This document shows positions 19,096-27,893 of a DNA stretch of 64,000 bases, in pieces. The notes beneath the pieces were generated by a model. It had not been told where the DNA came from. It ran no database searches and saw only the letters and a list, made by a program, of their open reading frames with translations. Origin of the DNA: Peribacillus cavernae. Its GTDB lineage: Bacteria; Bacillota; Bacilli; Bacillales; DSM-1321. Within the stretch, counting starts at the first letter, position 1; every line of letters starts with the position of its first letter. The stretch is taken from the NCBI RefSeq assembly GCF_003989135.1, contig NZ_RYZZ01000018.1:1-64000 (forward strand), given 5' to 3'. Both the position numbers and the translations under genes were made by a program.

Positions 19096-19307
19096 GTATT
19101 CGTAGAGACCTTTTCTATTATATAGATGCAAAATGGAAATATCAACAGGTAAGCTTTAACGAGTGCCAGGAAGCAGGAAACTTCAGCCTAAACCCTTGGC
19201 AATCTCTATCTAAATATAGAGGGAAAGTAGATTATTTCCTTGAAAAAGGAAGTATATCAAGTCTATAATAAACATAATTGTAATCATATTAAATTGGGGT
19301 GAACGCC

Positions 19308-19736
19308 ATGCTGGGTGGCTGGTTTTTATGGTTTATCCTTTTTTGGATAGTGGTATTGATTTCCTTGTTTGCGATTGGCGGCTTTTTTATGTTCAGGAAG
19401 TTTCTTAAAAGGCTGCCAAAGGAAGATGGGAAATCCGATATGGATTGGGAAGAACATTATGTGGGGGAGACAAGGGATCTTTGGCCGGCTGATCAAAAAG
19501 AGCTGCTTGAAGATTTGGTGAGCCCTGTTCCTGAATTGTTCAGAGATGTAGCCCGTCAAAAAATTGCCGGTAAAATCGGGGCATTGGCTGTGGATGAAAA
19601 GGTTTCTTCGATAACCGAGGATCTGGTCATCAGGGGTTATATTATGGCAACTCCAAAGCGCGACCATAAATTTTTGCGAAAAAAACTTACGGAAAGACAA
19701 GTGAATATGACTCCGTATGAGCATCTTTTCAATTAA
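19308..19736 (+). CDS. yneK: DUF2621 membrane protein YneK
   Basis: This 142-residue protein has one N-terminal membrane helix (WFLWFILFWIVVLISLFAIG) followed by a cytoplasmic-type domain with LVSPVPELFRDVARQKIAGKI. It matches B. subtilis YneK in size and text. The ATG at 19308 is preferred because GGGGTG lies 6 bases upstream; a GTG 9 bases earlier overlaps that site. In B. subtilis yneK sits just before cotM, sspP, sspO and citB, and the same neighbours occur here after the inserted sel genes. Function is unknown. Confidence 0.85.
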   Translation: MLGGWFLWFILFWIVVLISLFAIGGFFMFRKFLKRLPKEDGKSDMDWEEHYVGETRDLWPADQKELLEDLVSPVPELFRDVARQKIAGKIGALAVDEKVSSITEDLVIRGYIMATPKRDHKFLRKKLTERQVNMTPYEHLFN

Positions 19737-19742
19737 AGATAA

Positions 19743-19778
19743 AAAAGGCAGATCAGCTATTCGGTCTGTCTTTTTTTT
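19743..19778 (+). terminator. Intrinsic terminator of yneK
   Basis: A 12-bp stem with one G-T pair (AAAAGGCAGATC / GGTCTGTCTTTT) runs into a T8 tail. Confidence 0.85.
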
Positions 19779-19964
19779 GGTAACAATTACTGGACGTATG
19801 TACGGAATCTCGTGAAAGTGATATCTTTTATAACACGAGTCCACTCCATAGCTCATACCGGCAAGAAACATGCTATAATCGTTCCAGCAGCAAGCTTTCA
19901 AGCGGTGCACTTTCTGACAAACAGCCGCTTGCGAAAAACGATAGCTGAAATGAGGGACCTTAAG

Positions 19965-20774
19965 ATGCCAGTGAAAAGAATCGGGATCGATGCAGGCAGT
20001 TCGCTTTTAAAAATGGCTTATTTTGAAGAAGAAAAGCTTCATGTGAAAACCTATTCCTACGATGACCTTCCTTCGCTTATTCAGTGGCTTTCGATCATCG
20101 CCCCGGAGGCCATTGTTTGTGTTACAGGCGGAAAAAGCACTCTTGTTCATGAAAAGGTCAAATCTCCTGTTAAAGAAATCGCTGAATTTGAGGCCACGGC
20201 GCAAGGGGCCGCCTTTCTGCTGAAACAGGAAGCTAAACAATCATTAAACCGTTGCATTCTTGTGAATGTTGGAACTGGAACCTCTCTTTATTTGCTTACA
20301 AATGATGCTGCTGAGAGGATTATCGGCACCGGTGTGGGCGGCGGGACATTACTTGGGTTAGCCTATTTGCTTACAGGAACAGATCAATTTAGAGACATTG
20401 TTTCCCTTGCCGAAGAGGGAAAACGTTCTAAATTGGACCTTCTGGTTAAAGATATATATGAACCATTAGAACCCCCGATTCCGGGATATTTTACAGCAAG
20501 TAACTTTGGGAAGGCCGCGGGCTTAAGTGCTTCCAAACCAGAGGATATGTTGGCGGCTGTAACCGGCATGATTGCGGAAACAGTTATGCTGATGGCTGTG
20601 CAGGCTGCCGGTAGCCATCAGGTAAAGGATATCGTTTACTTTGGAGGCGCGGTAGCCGGAAATCGACCGCTTCGATCGCTGCTTTTCGAGGCTACGGAAG
20701 CTTTTGGCTGCACGCCGCTTTTCCTTGAAAAAGGTGAATATAGCGGGGCTGTGGGAGCGCTTCTTCATCAATAA
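19965..20774 (+). CDS. coaW: Type II pantothenate kinase
   Basis: CoaW phosphorylates pantothenate, the first step of coenzyme A synthesis. The 269-residue protein begins with the ASKHA phosphate-binding motif RIGIDAGSSLLKMAY and continues with VNVGTGTSLYLL, GTGVGGGTLLGLAYLL and a C-terminal VYFGGAVAGNRPL, as in the Staphylococcus aureus enzyme (267 residues). The ATG at 19965 after GAGGGA is chosen; the frame is open further upstream without support. An extended -10 (TGCTATAAT, 19871-19879) lies upstream. It sits between yneK and selB, 30 bases before selB, and may be cotranscribed with it. Confidence 0.88.
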   Translation: MPVKRIGIDAGSSLLKMAYFEEEKLHVKTYSYDDLPSLIQWLSIIAPEAIVCVTGGKSTLVHEKVKSPVKEIAEFEATAQGAAFLLKQEAKQSLNRCILVNVGTGTSLYLLTNDAAERIIGTGVGGGTLLGLAYLLTGTDQFRDIVSLAEEGKRSKLDLLVKDIYEPLEPPIPGYFTASNFGKAAGLSASKPEDMLAAVTGMIAETVMLMAVQAAGSHQVKDIVYFGGAVAGNRPLRSLLFEATEAFGCTPLFLEKGEYSGAVGALLHQ

Positions 20775-20804
20775 TCAGTTTTTTAAAATAAAAGGGTGTC
20801 CTTC

Positions 20805-22682
20805 ATGAAAAAGCATTTTACAATTGGAATGGCCGGGCATATTGACCACGGCAAAACGTCGCTAACAAAAGCGTTGACCAATGTGGATACTGACCGTTTA
20901 AAAGAAGAAAAAGAAAGACAAATATCGATTGAACCGGGGTTTGCCCCTCTTTATGAAAATGAAGAAATGCAGGTATCGGTCATTGATGTCCCCGGACATG
21001 AACGATTTATCCGGCAGATGATTGCAGGAGTGGCCGGCATTGATTTAGTTGTCCTTGTAGTCGCAGCTGATGAAGGGGTCATGCCACAAACAAAAGAACA
21101 CCTGCAGATATTGGACTTTTTAGGGATCAAAAAAGGGATTGTCGCCATTTCTAAAATCGACAAAGTAGAAGCGGACTTTCTTGCTTTGGTTAAGGAAGAG
21201 ATTATGCTCGAGCTGGAGGATAGCATTTTTAAAATGGCTCCTGTGGTTATGGTCGACAGTTTATCTCAAAAGGGAATAGACGAAGTACGAGAGCTAATCC
21301 TTTCAGAGCTGGCGGGCCTCGAATCCCGGGATACAAAGGGACCGTTCAGGCTGCCGATCGACCAGGTGTTCACCGTAAAAGGGCAGGGAACGGTTGTCCG
21401 GGGAACGGTTTATGAAGGCTCGGTGGAAGAGGGGAAATCCTTATTGATCCTACCGCATCATATTGAGACGAAAGCACGCCAGCTACAGGTTCATCACAAG
21501 CCTGCAAAACAGGCATTCGCAGGCCAGCGGGCCGCGCTCAATCTCTCAAGTGTTGCTAAAGAGGAGATCCAACGGGGAGATGTCCTTGTATCTTCTGAGC
21601 ATTTCAACGTTACTAAATGTCTGGACGTTTCGCTGAGGATAACGGGTGATCTGGAGCATATGGTCAAACAAAGAATGCCGATTAAATGCCATATTGGCAC
21701 CTCAGAGGTCATGGGACGGATTGTCTTTTTTGACAGAAATGAAATTAGTTCAGTAACCGGGGAGATTTTGTGCCAGCTGCGCTTGGAGGAAGAAATCGTA
21801 ACCAAACGGGGCGATCGCTTTATTTTGCGCCGTCCTAGCCCCCCGGAAACGATTGGCGGCGGCTGGGTCATTGATCCGCAAGGCGATAAATACAGATTCG
21901 GAATGAAAACGATTGAAGAGCTGGCCAGGAAAAAAGAAGGAAAACCGGAGGAACGGATTATCTCTGCAATGGTCGAATCAAAGGGTCTTTCCATTACCGA
22001 ATTAATGACGCGCACTTCCCTTGACGAAGCAGAAATCATCCAGGTTTTAGATCAACCGGAATTCGTCTCCTATGCCCGGGACCAGTACACTACTGGGAGA
22101 GAAATCGAAAGCCTTACAGAAGGAATGTATGACCGGCTGTCGGAATATCAGCTGGCAAACCCGATGAGGAAGGGGATTAACAAGGCAGAGATCATTCAGG
22201 GTCTCCATGCTGTTTTCCCGAAAGCGTTGCTTGAATTTGTATTAAGGCTGGGTGAAGAAAAAGGGACCTGGAAACGAAACGGGCAATTTTTCGCTACGGC
22301 TGATTTTACTCCTTCTGTTCCGAAAAACTGGAGCAAGCGGGTGGAAGGAATGCTTCAGGCGATTAAGCAGGACCGGCTTCAAGTTCGTTATTTAGAAAAT
22401 TACTTGCATGATGCCGGCATTCCGGAAACGATCCGTCCAGAATTAACCTATTTTCTGGTGGAACAAAAGCTGCTAATGCCGCTCGATGATAGATTCTATC
22501 TCTCTGCCGATATGTTCTCTGAAGCTGTGGATAATCTTAAGGAACATACAGAAGGTTCTTTCGAGGTGAGCGATGCTAAAGCGGTATTGGGGCTGTCACG
22601 GAAATACATGATCCCCTTCCTGGAGCGGCTTGATATGGAAAAGGTGACCCGCCGCGAAGGAAACAAGAGAATATGGCTTTAA
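20805..22682 (+). CDS. selB: Selenocysteine-specific elongation factor SelB
   Basis: SelB is the GTPase that brings Sec-tRNA-Sec to the ribosome at UGA codons followed by a SECIS hairpin. The 625-residue protein has G1 GHIDHGKT (11-18), G3 DVPGHE (61-66), G4 SKID (116-119), EF-Tu-like barrel domains (to about 350) and a C-terminal half of winged-helix repeats that bind the SECIS RNA (for example [22 protein letters not shown] and the last domain from [23 protein letters not shown]). The length is normal. ATG 20805 is preferred over the GTG at 20796, which touches the AAAGGG site. Confidence 0.96.
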   Translation: MKKHFTIGMAGHIDHGKTSLTKALTNVDTDRLKEEKERQISIEPGFAPLYENEEMQVSVIDVPGHERFIRQMIAGVAGIDLVVLVVAADEGVMPQTKEHLQILDFLGIKKGIVAISKIDKVEADFLALVKEEIMLELEDSIFKMAPVVMVDSLSQKGIDEVRELILSELAGLESRDTKGPFRLPIDQVFTVKGQGTVVRGTVYEGSVEEGKSLLILPHHIETKARQLQVHHKPAKQAFAGQRAALNLSSVAKEEIQRGDVLVSSEHFNVTKCLDVSLRITGDLEHMVKQRMPIKCHIGTSEVMGRIVFFDRNEISSVTGEILCQLRLEEEIVTKRGDRFILRRPSPPETIGGGWVIDPQGDKYRFGMKTIEELARKKEGKPEERIISAMVESKGLSITELMTRTSLDEAEIIQVLDQPEFVSYARDQYTTGREIESLTEGMYDRLSEYQLANPMRKGINKAEIIQGLHAVFPKALLEFVLRLGEEKGTWKRNGQFFATADFTPSVPKNWSKRVEGMLQAIKQDRLQVRYLENYLHDAGIPETIRPELTYFLVEQKLLMPLDDRFYLSADMFSEAVDNLKEHTEGSFEVSDAKAVLGLSRKYMIPFLERLDMEKVTRREGNKRIWL

Positions 22683-22685
22683 AGA

Positions 22686-22721
22686 GAAAATCCGTTTGAC
22701 ACAAAGGTCAAACGGATTTTC
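22686..22721. terminator. Bidirectional terminator between selB and selD
   Basis: A perfect 15-bp stem (GAAAATCCGTTTGAC and complement) with a 6-nt loop lies between the convergent selB and selD genes and carries T or A runs on both sides. Confidence 0.9.
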
Positions 22722-22724
22722 TGT

Positions 22725-23777
22725 TTATCGGACAGATATCGTTTTTTCTCTTTTTTTCGTTACAGCCCCAACAATAGAAGCATGCTGTAATCCTGCTTCA
22801 TGCAATCTAGCGACGAATTCGTTTGCTTCGCTTTCCGGAATGCTTACGAGCAACCCGCCGGAAGTGACTGCATCGCAAAGGATTAATTGTTCGTCAAGAG
22901 GCATGTTTTCTGGATATAAAACAGTATCAGAAAGCCAGGAATGGTTGGATTTTGTACCGCCAGGAATCACTCCTTCTGCGGCAAGCTTGCGGGTGCCGTC
23001 CAATAAAGGAACCTTGTCACTGAAAATCTCAATGCTAACACCGCTGCCTCCAGCCATCTCACTTGCATGTCCCAATAAACCGAAACCTGTTACATCCGTA
23101 ACAGCATTGGGGTGAAACGGCAGTAGACTTTCTGCGGCAAGCTTATTCAACATCGCCATCGTTTCAGTAACTGCTTTTTCCTGTTCTAGACTGACAACAT
23201 TGCGCTTAATGCCAGTAGTTAGGATTCCGACACCTATTGGTTTGGTAAGGACGAGCAGGTCGCCCGGTTTGGAGCCGATATTTTTCCAAATCTTATCAGG
23301 GTGGACAATGCCTGTAACCGATAAGCCAAACTTTGGCTCCTGGTCATCGATCGAATGGCCGCCCACAGTGATCGCACCGGCTTCTGCGACTTTATCCTGT
23401 GCCCCCTTAAGGATTTCGGCGAGCATTTCGCCTCCAAGTTTTTTAATCGGAAAACCGACAATGTTTAGCACGGTTTTTGGTTCTCCGCCCATGGCATAAA
23501 CGTCGCTCAAGGAATTTGCAGCGGCTATTTGGCCGAACATATATGGATCATCCACAATCGGAGTAAAAAAGTCGACAGTCTGGATAAGGGCGATTTCATC
23601 GGTCAATTGATAAACTCCTGCATCATCTGCGGTTTCGTTACCTACCAGCAGCTCAGGAACAGAATTCTGTTTTGGTAAGAGACGCAAAACTTGCGTCAGG
23701 TCCTCGGGACCAATTTTGCAGCCTCAACCAGCTTTCGTCGACATAGCTGTAAGCCGAATTTTTTCACGGTCTGTCAT
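22725..23777 (-). CDS. selD: Selenophosphate synthetase, itself a selenoprotein (Sec18)
   Basis: SelD makes selenophosphate from selenide and ATP, the selenium donor for SelA. The ATG at 23775-23777 follows GGAGGTGG; reading from there, an in-frame TGA at 23724-23726 falls exactly at the catalytic Cys/Sec position (STKAG-U-GCKIGPEDL), 17 codons in. The 350-residue product then continues with standard SelD motifs (NETADDAGVYQL, DFFTPIVDDPYMFGQIAAAN, GGHSIDDQEP, TDVTGFGLLGH). Treating TGA as a stop gives a false start at about 23687 that removes the active site and Lys21. Many SelD proteins are selenoproteins, and a SECIS-like hairpin follows. It ends against selB, with cotM upstream on the same strand. 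Confidence 0.95.
23684..23719 (-). promoter_or_regulatory. SECIS-like hairpin in selD
   Basis: Twelve bases after the UGA the mRNA can pair GGUCC (23711-23707) with GGACC (23703-23699), and further out GCAAAA (23719-23714) with UUUUGC (23689-23684). Position and size fit bacterial SECIS elements, which lie within the coding region right after the UGA. Confidence 0.6.
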
Positions 23778-23909
23778 TGTTTTCTCCACCTCCATCCTTC
23801 TTAGTATAATTCATTTTTTTATTTACACGCCAGGGATAAGCTATTTATTTATATGATAAATGGATTTAAGCGACATGGAAATGGTCAAATTAAAAAAAGG
23901 ACGATTGAT

Positions 23910-24314
23910 TCATCCTTTGGAATTGCAGATAATAATCATTTCCTTTTTTGGTGGACCTGCATCGGATATTTTGGAAATCTTGATTTCCAAAATATCATTA
24001 CTGAATCCGGCGATTATTTTTTTATTATTGATTGAAAAAGGAAAGGGAACCGTGCGTTCCATAGGAGCTTTGTTCTGTATCTTAGGAAAGGCAGCGATGA
24101 TCAATTGTTCGTTATTGACTTTTATGTGAATTTTTTCAGGTTTAGTCTCATCAAATAAAGCTTCAACCACGTATTCTTCATCGCACTCATATAGGTCCAC
24201 TCTAAACGTAAGCTGATCGAGTAAACTGGTGTTGGGGTCAAGAAAATAATTTTCCATAAACTTGTCAAATTTGCCTGTTTCCGGATTGCTATCTTTATGA
24301 TAATCGTTCGACAT
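23910..24314 (-). CDS. cotM: CotM-like alpha-crystallin (Hsp20) family spore protein
   Basis: This 134-residue protein has an N-terminal segment FDKFMENYFLDP and then an alpha-crystallin-type beta domain (FRVDLYECDEEYVVEALF, IHIKVNNEQLIIAAF, RTVPFPFSINNKKI, ILEIKISK). In B. subtilis CotM is an outer spore coat protein of this fold and stands between yneK and sspP, the same relative place as here. It lacks a clear IXI tail, as CotM does. The ATG follows GGAGGTTTTACG. Sequence resemblance to CotM is moderate, so another Hsp20 member cannot be excluded; synteny favours CotM. Confidence 0.72.
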   Translation of the reverse strand: MSNDYHKDSNPETGKFDKFMENYFLDPNTSLLDQLTFRVDLYECDEEYVVEALFDETKPEKIHIKVNNEQLIIAAFPKIQNKAPMERTVPFPFSINNKKIIAGFSNDILEIKISKISDAGPPKKEMIIICNSKG

Positions 24315-24418
24315 CGTAAAACCTCCATACGCCTTTGTTCTATTTTATGTATTTCCCGCAATTTAGTGAAAATGATATAATGGATAATCAAACCTATTAA
24401 CATATAGGAGGGACCTGT

Positions 24419-25825
24419 GTGGTTCAAGAGCTTTTACGACTTATCCCTCCCGTCCATGAGCTGCAAAAGCATGAACGGTTCCAGGATTTAATAAACAATT
24501 ACCAGTATGATGAAAAAACGGTGACGGCTGTCATCAAAGAGAAGCTTCAAGAGGTACGGCAGCTGATTCAGAAAGGCGAATGGAAAGATACTGAGCCTGG
24601 TACGGATGCATTTGTGCAGAGCTTGTTTGATGCTGTCCAACGAACCTTAGACCAGAAATACTCCTATCGGTTGAAAAGGGTCATTAACGCAACCGGTATT
24701 GTCATACATACGAATTTAGGCCGTTCCAGATTGAGTGAAGCTGCGATTCAGCATGTAGCAGATGTCGCCAGAAACTACTCCAATCTTGAATATAAGCTTG
24801 GAGAAGGAACAAGAGGTTCCAGGCATAGCCATATTGAGAAGTGGATTTCGGAAATAACCGGAGCCGAAGCGGCAATGGTGGTGAATAATAACGCGGCTGC
24901 CGTTTATCTGGTCCTGCGGGCTCTTGCCAAACAAAAAGAGGTGGTTGTCTCACGCGGCCAATTGATCGAAATTGGCGGATCTTTCCGGGTTTCGTCAATC
25001 ATGGAAGAAAGCGGGGCCACTCTAGTTGAAGTCGGCACGACGAATAAAACTCATCTGTACGATTATGAACAAGCGATTACGGAAGAGACGGCTATGTTGA
25101 TGAAGGTGCATACATCGAACTTTAAAATGATCGGCTTTACGGAAGCAGTCGAAGCACATAAGCTCGCAGCTCTCGCATCCAAGCATGAACATATTTTATT
25201 CTATGAAGATCTTGGCAGCGGTGTATTATTTGATCTGGCCAAAGAAGGGATCGGGGAGGAACCGTTAGTAAAGGCAGTCATTGAGACGGGAGCAGATCTT
25301 GTTACATTCAGTGGCGATAAATTGCTTGGCGGTCCTCAGGCTGGCATTATTGCCGGCAAGAAATATTATATTGACATCCTGAAAAAGCATCAGCTGGCAC
25401 GAGTTCTTCGTGTGGATAAAATGACACTGGCAGCACTGGAGGCTACTTTAGCGGACTATGTCTTGGGACGATCCGCTGCCAGTTCCATTCCGACGATTCG
25501 GGATATCATGCAGAGTGAAGAAGAATTGCTGATGAAAGCCAAACTTTTTCTAGAACTGGTAAAAGAAACAGAGCAGGCATTTTCGGGGGAAATCGTTCAG
25601 GAAACAAGCGCGATCGGCGGCGGAACGATGCCTGGGATAGAAATTTCAACATATGTGGTCGTCCTTCGGCACAGCCATAGATCGGCTCATGAACTTCACG
25701 AAAGACTAAGAATGGCGAATCCGCCTGTTATAACAAGGATTAAACAAGAAGAGGTTTTCTTCGATATGCGAACTGTCACACGCAAGGAAATTGAGGAAAT
25801 CGCGATCGTTTTAGGAAATTTGTAA
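24419..25825 (+). CDS. selA: L-seryl-tRNA(Sec) selenium transferase
   Basis: SelA is a PLP enzyme that converts Ser-tRNA-Sec to Sec-tRNA-Sec using selenophosphate. The 468-residue protein shows the family's KRVINATGIVIHTNLGRS, the EYKLGEGTRGSRHSH segment and the PLP lysine Lys301 in TFSGDKLLGGPQAG. Length is normal (E. coli 463). The start is GTG at 24419 after GGAGGGACC. A TATAAT at 24375 upstream is a likely -10, so selA has its own promoter and is divergent from cotM and selD. With selB, selC and selD it completes the bacterial Sec pathway. Confidence 0.96.
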   Translation: MVQELLRLIPPVHELQKHERFQDLINNYQYDEKTVTAVIKEKLQEVRQLIQKGEWKDTEPGTDAFVQSLFDAVQRTLDQKYSYRLKRVINATGIVIHTNLGRSRLSEAAIQHVADVARNYSNLEYKLGEGTRGSRHSHIEKWISEITGAEAAMVVNNNAAAVYLVLRALAKQKEVVVSRGQLIEIGGSFRVSSIMEESGATLVEVGTTNKTHLYDYEQAITEETAMLMKVHTSNFKMIGFTEAVEAHKLAALASKHEHILFYEDLGSGVLFDLAKEGIGEEPLVKAVIETGADLVTFSGDKLLGGPQAGIIAGKKYYIDILKKHQLARVLRVDKMTLAALEATLADYVLGRSAASSIPTIRDIMQSEEELLMKAKLFLELVKETEQAFSGEIVQETSAIGGGTMPGIEISTYVVVLRHSHRSAHELHERLRMANPPVITRIKQEEVFFDMRTVTRKEIEEIAIVLGNL

Positions 25826-25828
25826 AAG

Positions 25829-25866
25829 AAGCAGGAAATCCTTTTTAGAGGACTCCTGCTTTTTTG
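25829..25866 (+). terminator. Intrinsic terminator of selA
   Basis: AAGCAGGA pairs with TCCTGCTT across an inner partly paired loop, then T6. It may also serve sspP from the other side. Confidence 0.8.
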
Positions 25867-25890
25867 TCCAACTGAGGTTATTCTGCTTTT

Positions 25891-26034
25891 CTACATATCA
25901 TGACTGCTGTTATGTTTTTGGCGGCTGTGATTGCGGTTTTTTACTTTTTTCGATCCGCTCAGCGGTTCAGGTTGTCCGGAATTTTGGCCTTTGGCAGCAT
26001 TGTTGCGCATATCCTTAGCATCGTTTTTATTCAA
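25891..26034 (-). CDS. sspP: Small acid-soluble spore protein P
   Basis: This 47-residue minor spore core protein reads [20 protein letters not shown] and continues [20 protein letters not shown], ending SSHDM, essentially B. subtilis SspP. It starts with TTG at 26032-26034, ten bases after a CTGGAGGGG site, which explains why it is easily missed. In B. subtilis sspP and sspO are adjacent and expressed in the forespore under sigma-G. Here another gene on the opposite strand (26220) separates them, so each must have its own promoter. Confidence 0.9.
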   Translation of the reverse strand: MNKNDAKDMRNNAAKGQNSGQPEPLSGSKKVKNRNHSRQKHNSSHDM

Positions 26035-26219
26035 ACAAATCCCCTCCAGGTACCTGAATTTTGAAAGTGAAATCGAGTAAACCTAAAAGGTTTACATAAG
26101 TAAGTTGCTCCGGAATGTCTCATTCTATTCTGTCAACCGCCTGTTTGTTGTACATAAAATTGTGGGAAATGCGAACCCTAACACTGGAGTTAGACGCTAA
26201 AAAAAGGAGTTGATTCATT

Positions 26220-26480
26220 ATGCCGTACCATAAAGATAAACAGCAGTCATTTCAGGCCGCAGAACAAGGGGTAAAGGAAGCGGCCGATGTTTATTCGGGC
26301 CTCGTCCGTGATGACGAAGATTACGCAAGCCAATTAAAGTACGTCAAGCAGGAAGTAAACGAAGCGATCCAGCAAATTGAAAATGCACTCGAGAATGCTT
26401 CAGAGCAACAGCGGGATCAATTAATGCAATATTTAGATGACCTTAAAGTTATGATCGACAAAACAAATGAATCCCATTGA
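26220..26480 (+). CDS. Small helical protein, possibly DUF2524/YtzC-like
   Basis: This 86-residue, highly charged, all-helical protein (EQGVKEAADVYSGL, VKQEVNEAIQQIENAL, EQQRDQLMQYLDDL) has heptad spacing suggesting a coiled coil and no membrane segment. It loosely resembles the small YtzC family, but I am not sure. It starts at ATG after AAAAAGGAG. A TGTACATAAAAT box at about 26150-26161 is shared with the -10 regions of the DUF948 genes, suggesting a common sporulation sigma factor. It is inserted between sspP and sspO relative to B. subtilis. Confidence 0.65.
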   Translation: MPYHKDKQQSFQAAEQGVKEAADVYSGLVRDDEDYASQLKYVKQEVNEAIQQIENALENASEQQRDQLMQYLDDLKVMIDKTNESH

Positions 26481-26571
26481 TGAATTCATGCCTAAGAGGG
26501 AGCTGCTGCTTCTATTATTTTTACCACCATATAAAAATTAGTAAGACTCATTCAATGATATAAGAATAAAC

Positions 26572-26616
26572 AAAAAGCCGGCCGTAACAAACGTTTTGGT
26601 TTGTTGTCGACCGGCT
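26572..26616 (-). terminator. Intrinsic terminator of sspO
   Basis: AGCCGG (26576-26581) pairs with CCGGCT (26611-26616), extended by AACAAAC/GTTTGTT inside. On the minus strand it ends in GGCTTTTTG, so it most likely terminates sspO. Confidence 0.75.
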
Positions 26617-26676
26617 CAGGTAAGATATTTTCAACGTCTGATTTAAGTTAAATATCGTCAATAAACATGAATTTTT

Positions 26677-26826
26677 TTATTGATTTTTCTTGCGTTTTTT
26701 ATTGTTTTGCTTTTGCTCCTCTGTCAGGGGCTCGTTGGAGAACTCCTGGTTGTATCCGGTACCAATGCCCTGTGCACTTGCTGCATTCATGCCCGGAATT
26801 ACATGATTCGCTTTGCGTTTTGCCAT
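26677..26826 (-). CDS. sspO: Small acid-soluble spore protein O
   Basis: This 49-residue minor spore protein reads [20 protein letters not shown] and ends NNKKRKKNQ, clearly SspO (CotK). The ATG at 26824-26826 follows GGAGGTGTTGGAA. It is probably expressed late in the forespore, as in B. subtilis, where sspO is divergent from citB. Here a STAS regulator gene stands between sspO and citB. Confidence 0.92.
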   Translation of the reverse strand: MAKRKANHVIPGMNAASAQGIGTGYNQEFSNEPLTEEQKQNNKKRKKNQ

Positions 26827-26941
26827 TTCCAACACCTCCATGTTTAGCTTGTGGACTAAGAAGCCTAATTATGTAACTTGAATGAAAAAGGAAAGAACCG
26901 CAAAGAATTTTTACTTTTTCCTTTGAAGGTATATACTTATA

Positions 26942-26981
26942 CTAGATGAAGAGCTACAGCTCTAGATGAAGAGCTACAGCT
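26942..26981. repeat. Perfect 20-bp tandem duplication
   Basis: The unit CTAGATGAAGAGCTACAGCT occurs twice head to tail in the leader of the STAS-domain gene, 31 bases before its start. Each unit contains AGCTACAGCT, a small palindrome-like core. Confidence 0.9.
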
Positions 26982-27011
26982 TAACGAAGCTACATAAAGA
27001 GGGGAAATGAA

Positions 27012-27893
27012 TTGAATTCTGTCAACCAACAACTATACAAATACATTATCGAAAACTCCAAGAAAATTACCGAGGAGTGGTTTCTGCAAAGAAAAGAAAT
27101 GGCTGGAGAGTATTATCACAATAATACTAAACCGACAATTGAGAAAGAATTAAGCGAACAACATGCTTTAACAATCAACACCATTGCTAGTGCCTTTTCC
27201 GGAAATAGTGATCTTTTTAATGAATACCTGGAAAGGTGGGCAAACACAGTTGCCCAGAGCAGAGTGGAACACAATATCCCGATACATGAGGTTCTCGAGG
27301 CTCTTAGCAAAACCAGGGAAACGGTATGGGGATTTATCGAGAAATTTATTCTTGAAAACAAAGAAACTGTCACTACAGGTATCATTGCGAAATGGAGTGC
27401 TATTTATCACGCTGCTTTTGACCAATTGAATTATAAGTTTTCTAAGAAATATTATCACTTTACCCATGGCAGATTAACGGACCAGCAGTCATTAATCAAC
27501 GAATTAGGTTCTCCTGTTATTCCTATTCTGAAAGAAACTGCTGTTTTGCCGCTTATTGGCGATATCGATACAAAACGGGCACGATTCATTTTGGAGACCA
27601 CTCCGCAAAAATGCACAGAAAATAAAATAAGCCAACTATTTATTGATGTATCCGGGGTTCCAATCATCGACACGCTTGTGGCCAATGAATTATTCAACTT
27701 AACGAAAATACTCGGTTTATTAGGAATAAAAACGGTTATTTCCGGTATCCCCCCTGAAGTGGCCCAAGCTTCAATCCAATTGGGACTGGATTTCAGCGGC
27801 ATTTCTACCTTTGGCTCCTTAAGGCAAGCACTTTCCATGTCTGGTGTCGAAACACATTTGAATAATGTGAAAGGTGATTTTTTTGCGAACTGA
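27012..27893 (+). CDS. RsbR-type STAS-domain protein (stressosome-like)
   Basis: This 293-residue protein has an N-terminal helical RsbR_N-like globin-fold region (about 1-150) and a C-terminal STAS domain (about 165-285) with IDVSGVPIIDTLVANELFN, the usual site of the first phosphothreonine. Such proteins build stressosomes with RsbS and RsbT and control sigma-B. The second phosphosite region reads EVAQASIQLG, with Ala where RsbRA has Thr. The start is TTG after GAGGGGAAATGAA. No rsbS or rsbT is next to it, so it is probably an orphan RsbR paralogue. Insertion between sspO and citB is unlike B. subtilis. Confidence 0.82.
   Translation: MNSVNQQLYKYIIENSKKITEEWFLQRKEMAGEYYHNNTKPTIEKELSEQHALTINTIASAFSGNSDLFNEYLERWANTVAQSRVEHNIPIHEVLEALSKTRETVWGFIEKFILENKETVTTGIIAKWSAIYHAAFDQLNYKFSKKYYHFTHGRLTDQQSLINELGSPVIPILKETAVLPLIGDIDTKRARFILETTPQKCTENKISQLFIDVSGVPIIDTLVANELFNLTKILGLLGIKTVISGIPPEVAQASIQLGLDFSGISTFGSLRQALSMSGVETHLNNVKGDFFAN

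Noticed and set aside
23853-24129. Plus-strand frames opposite cotM
   Set aside because: No ribosome site or domain; the minus-strand alpha-crystallin gene explains the region.
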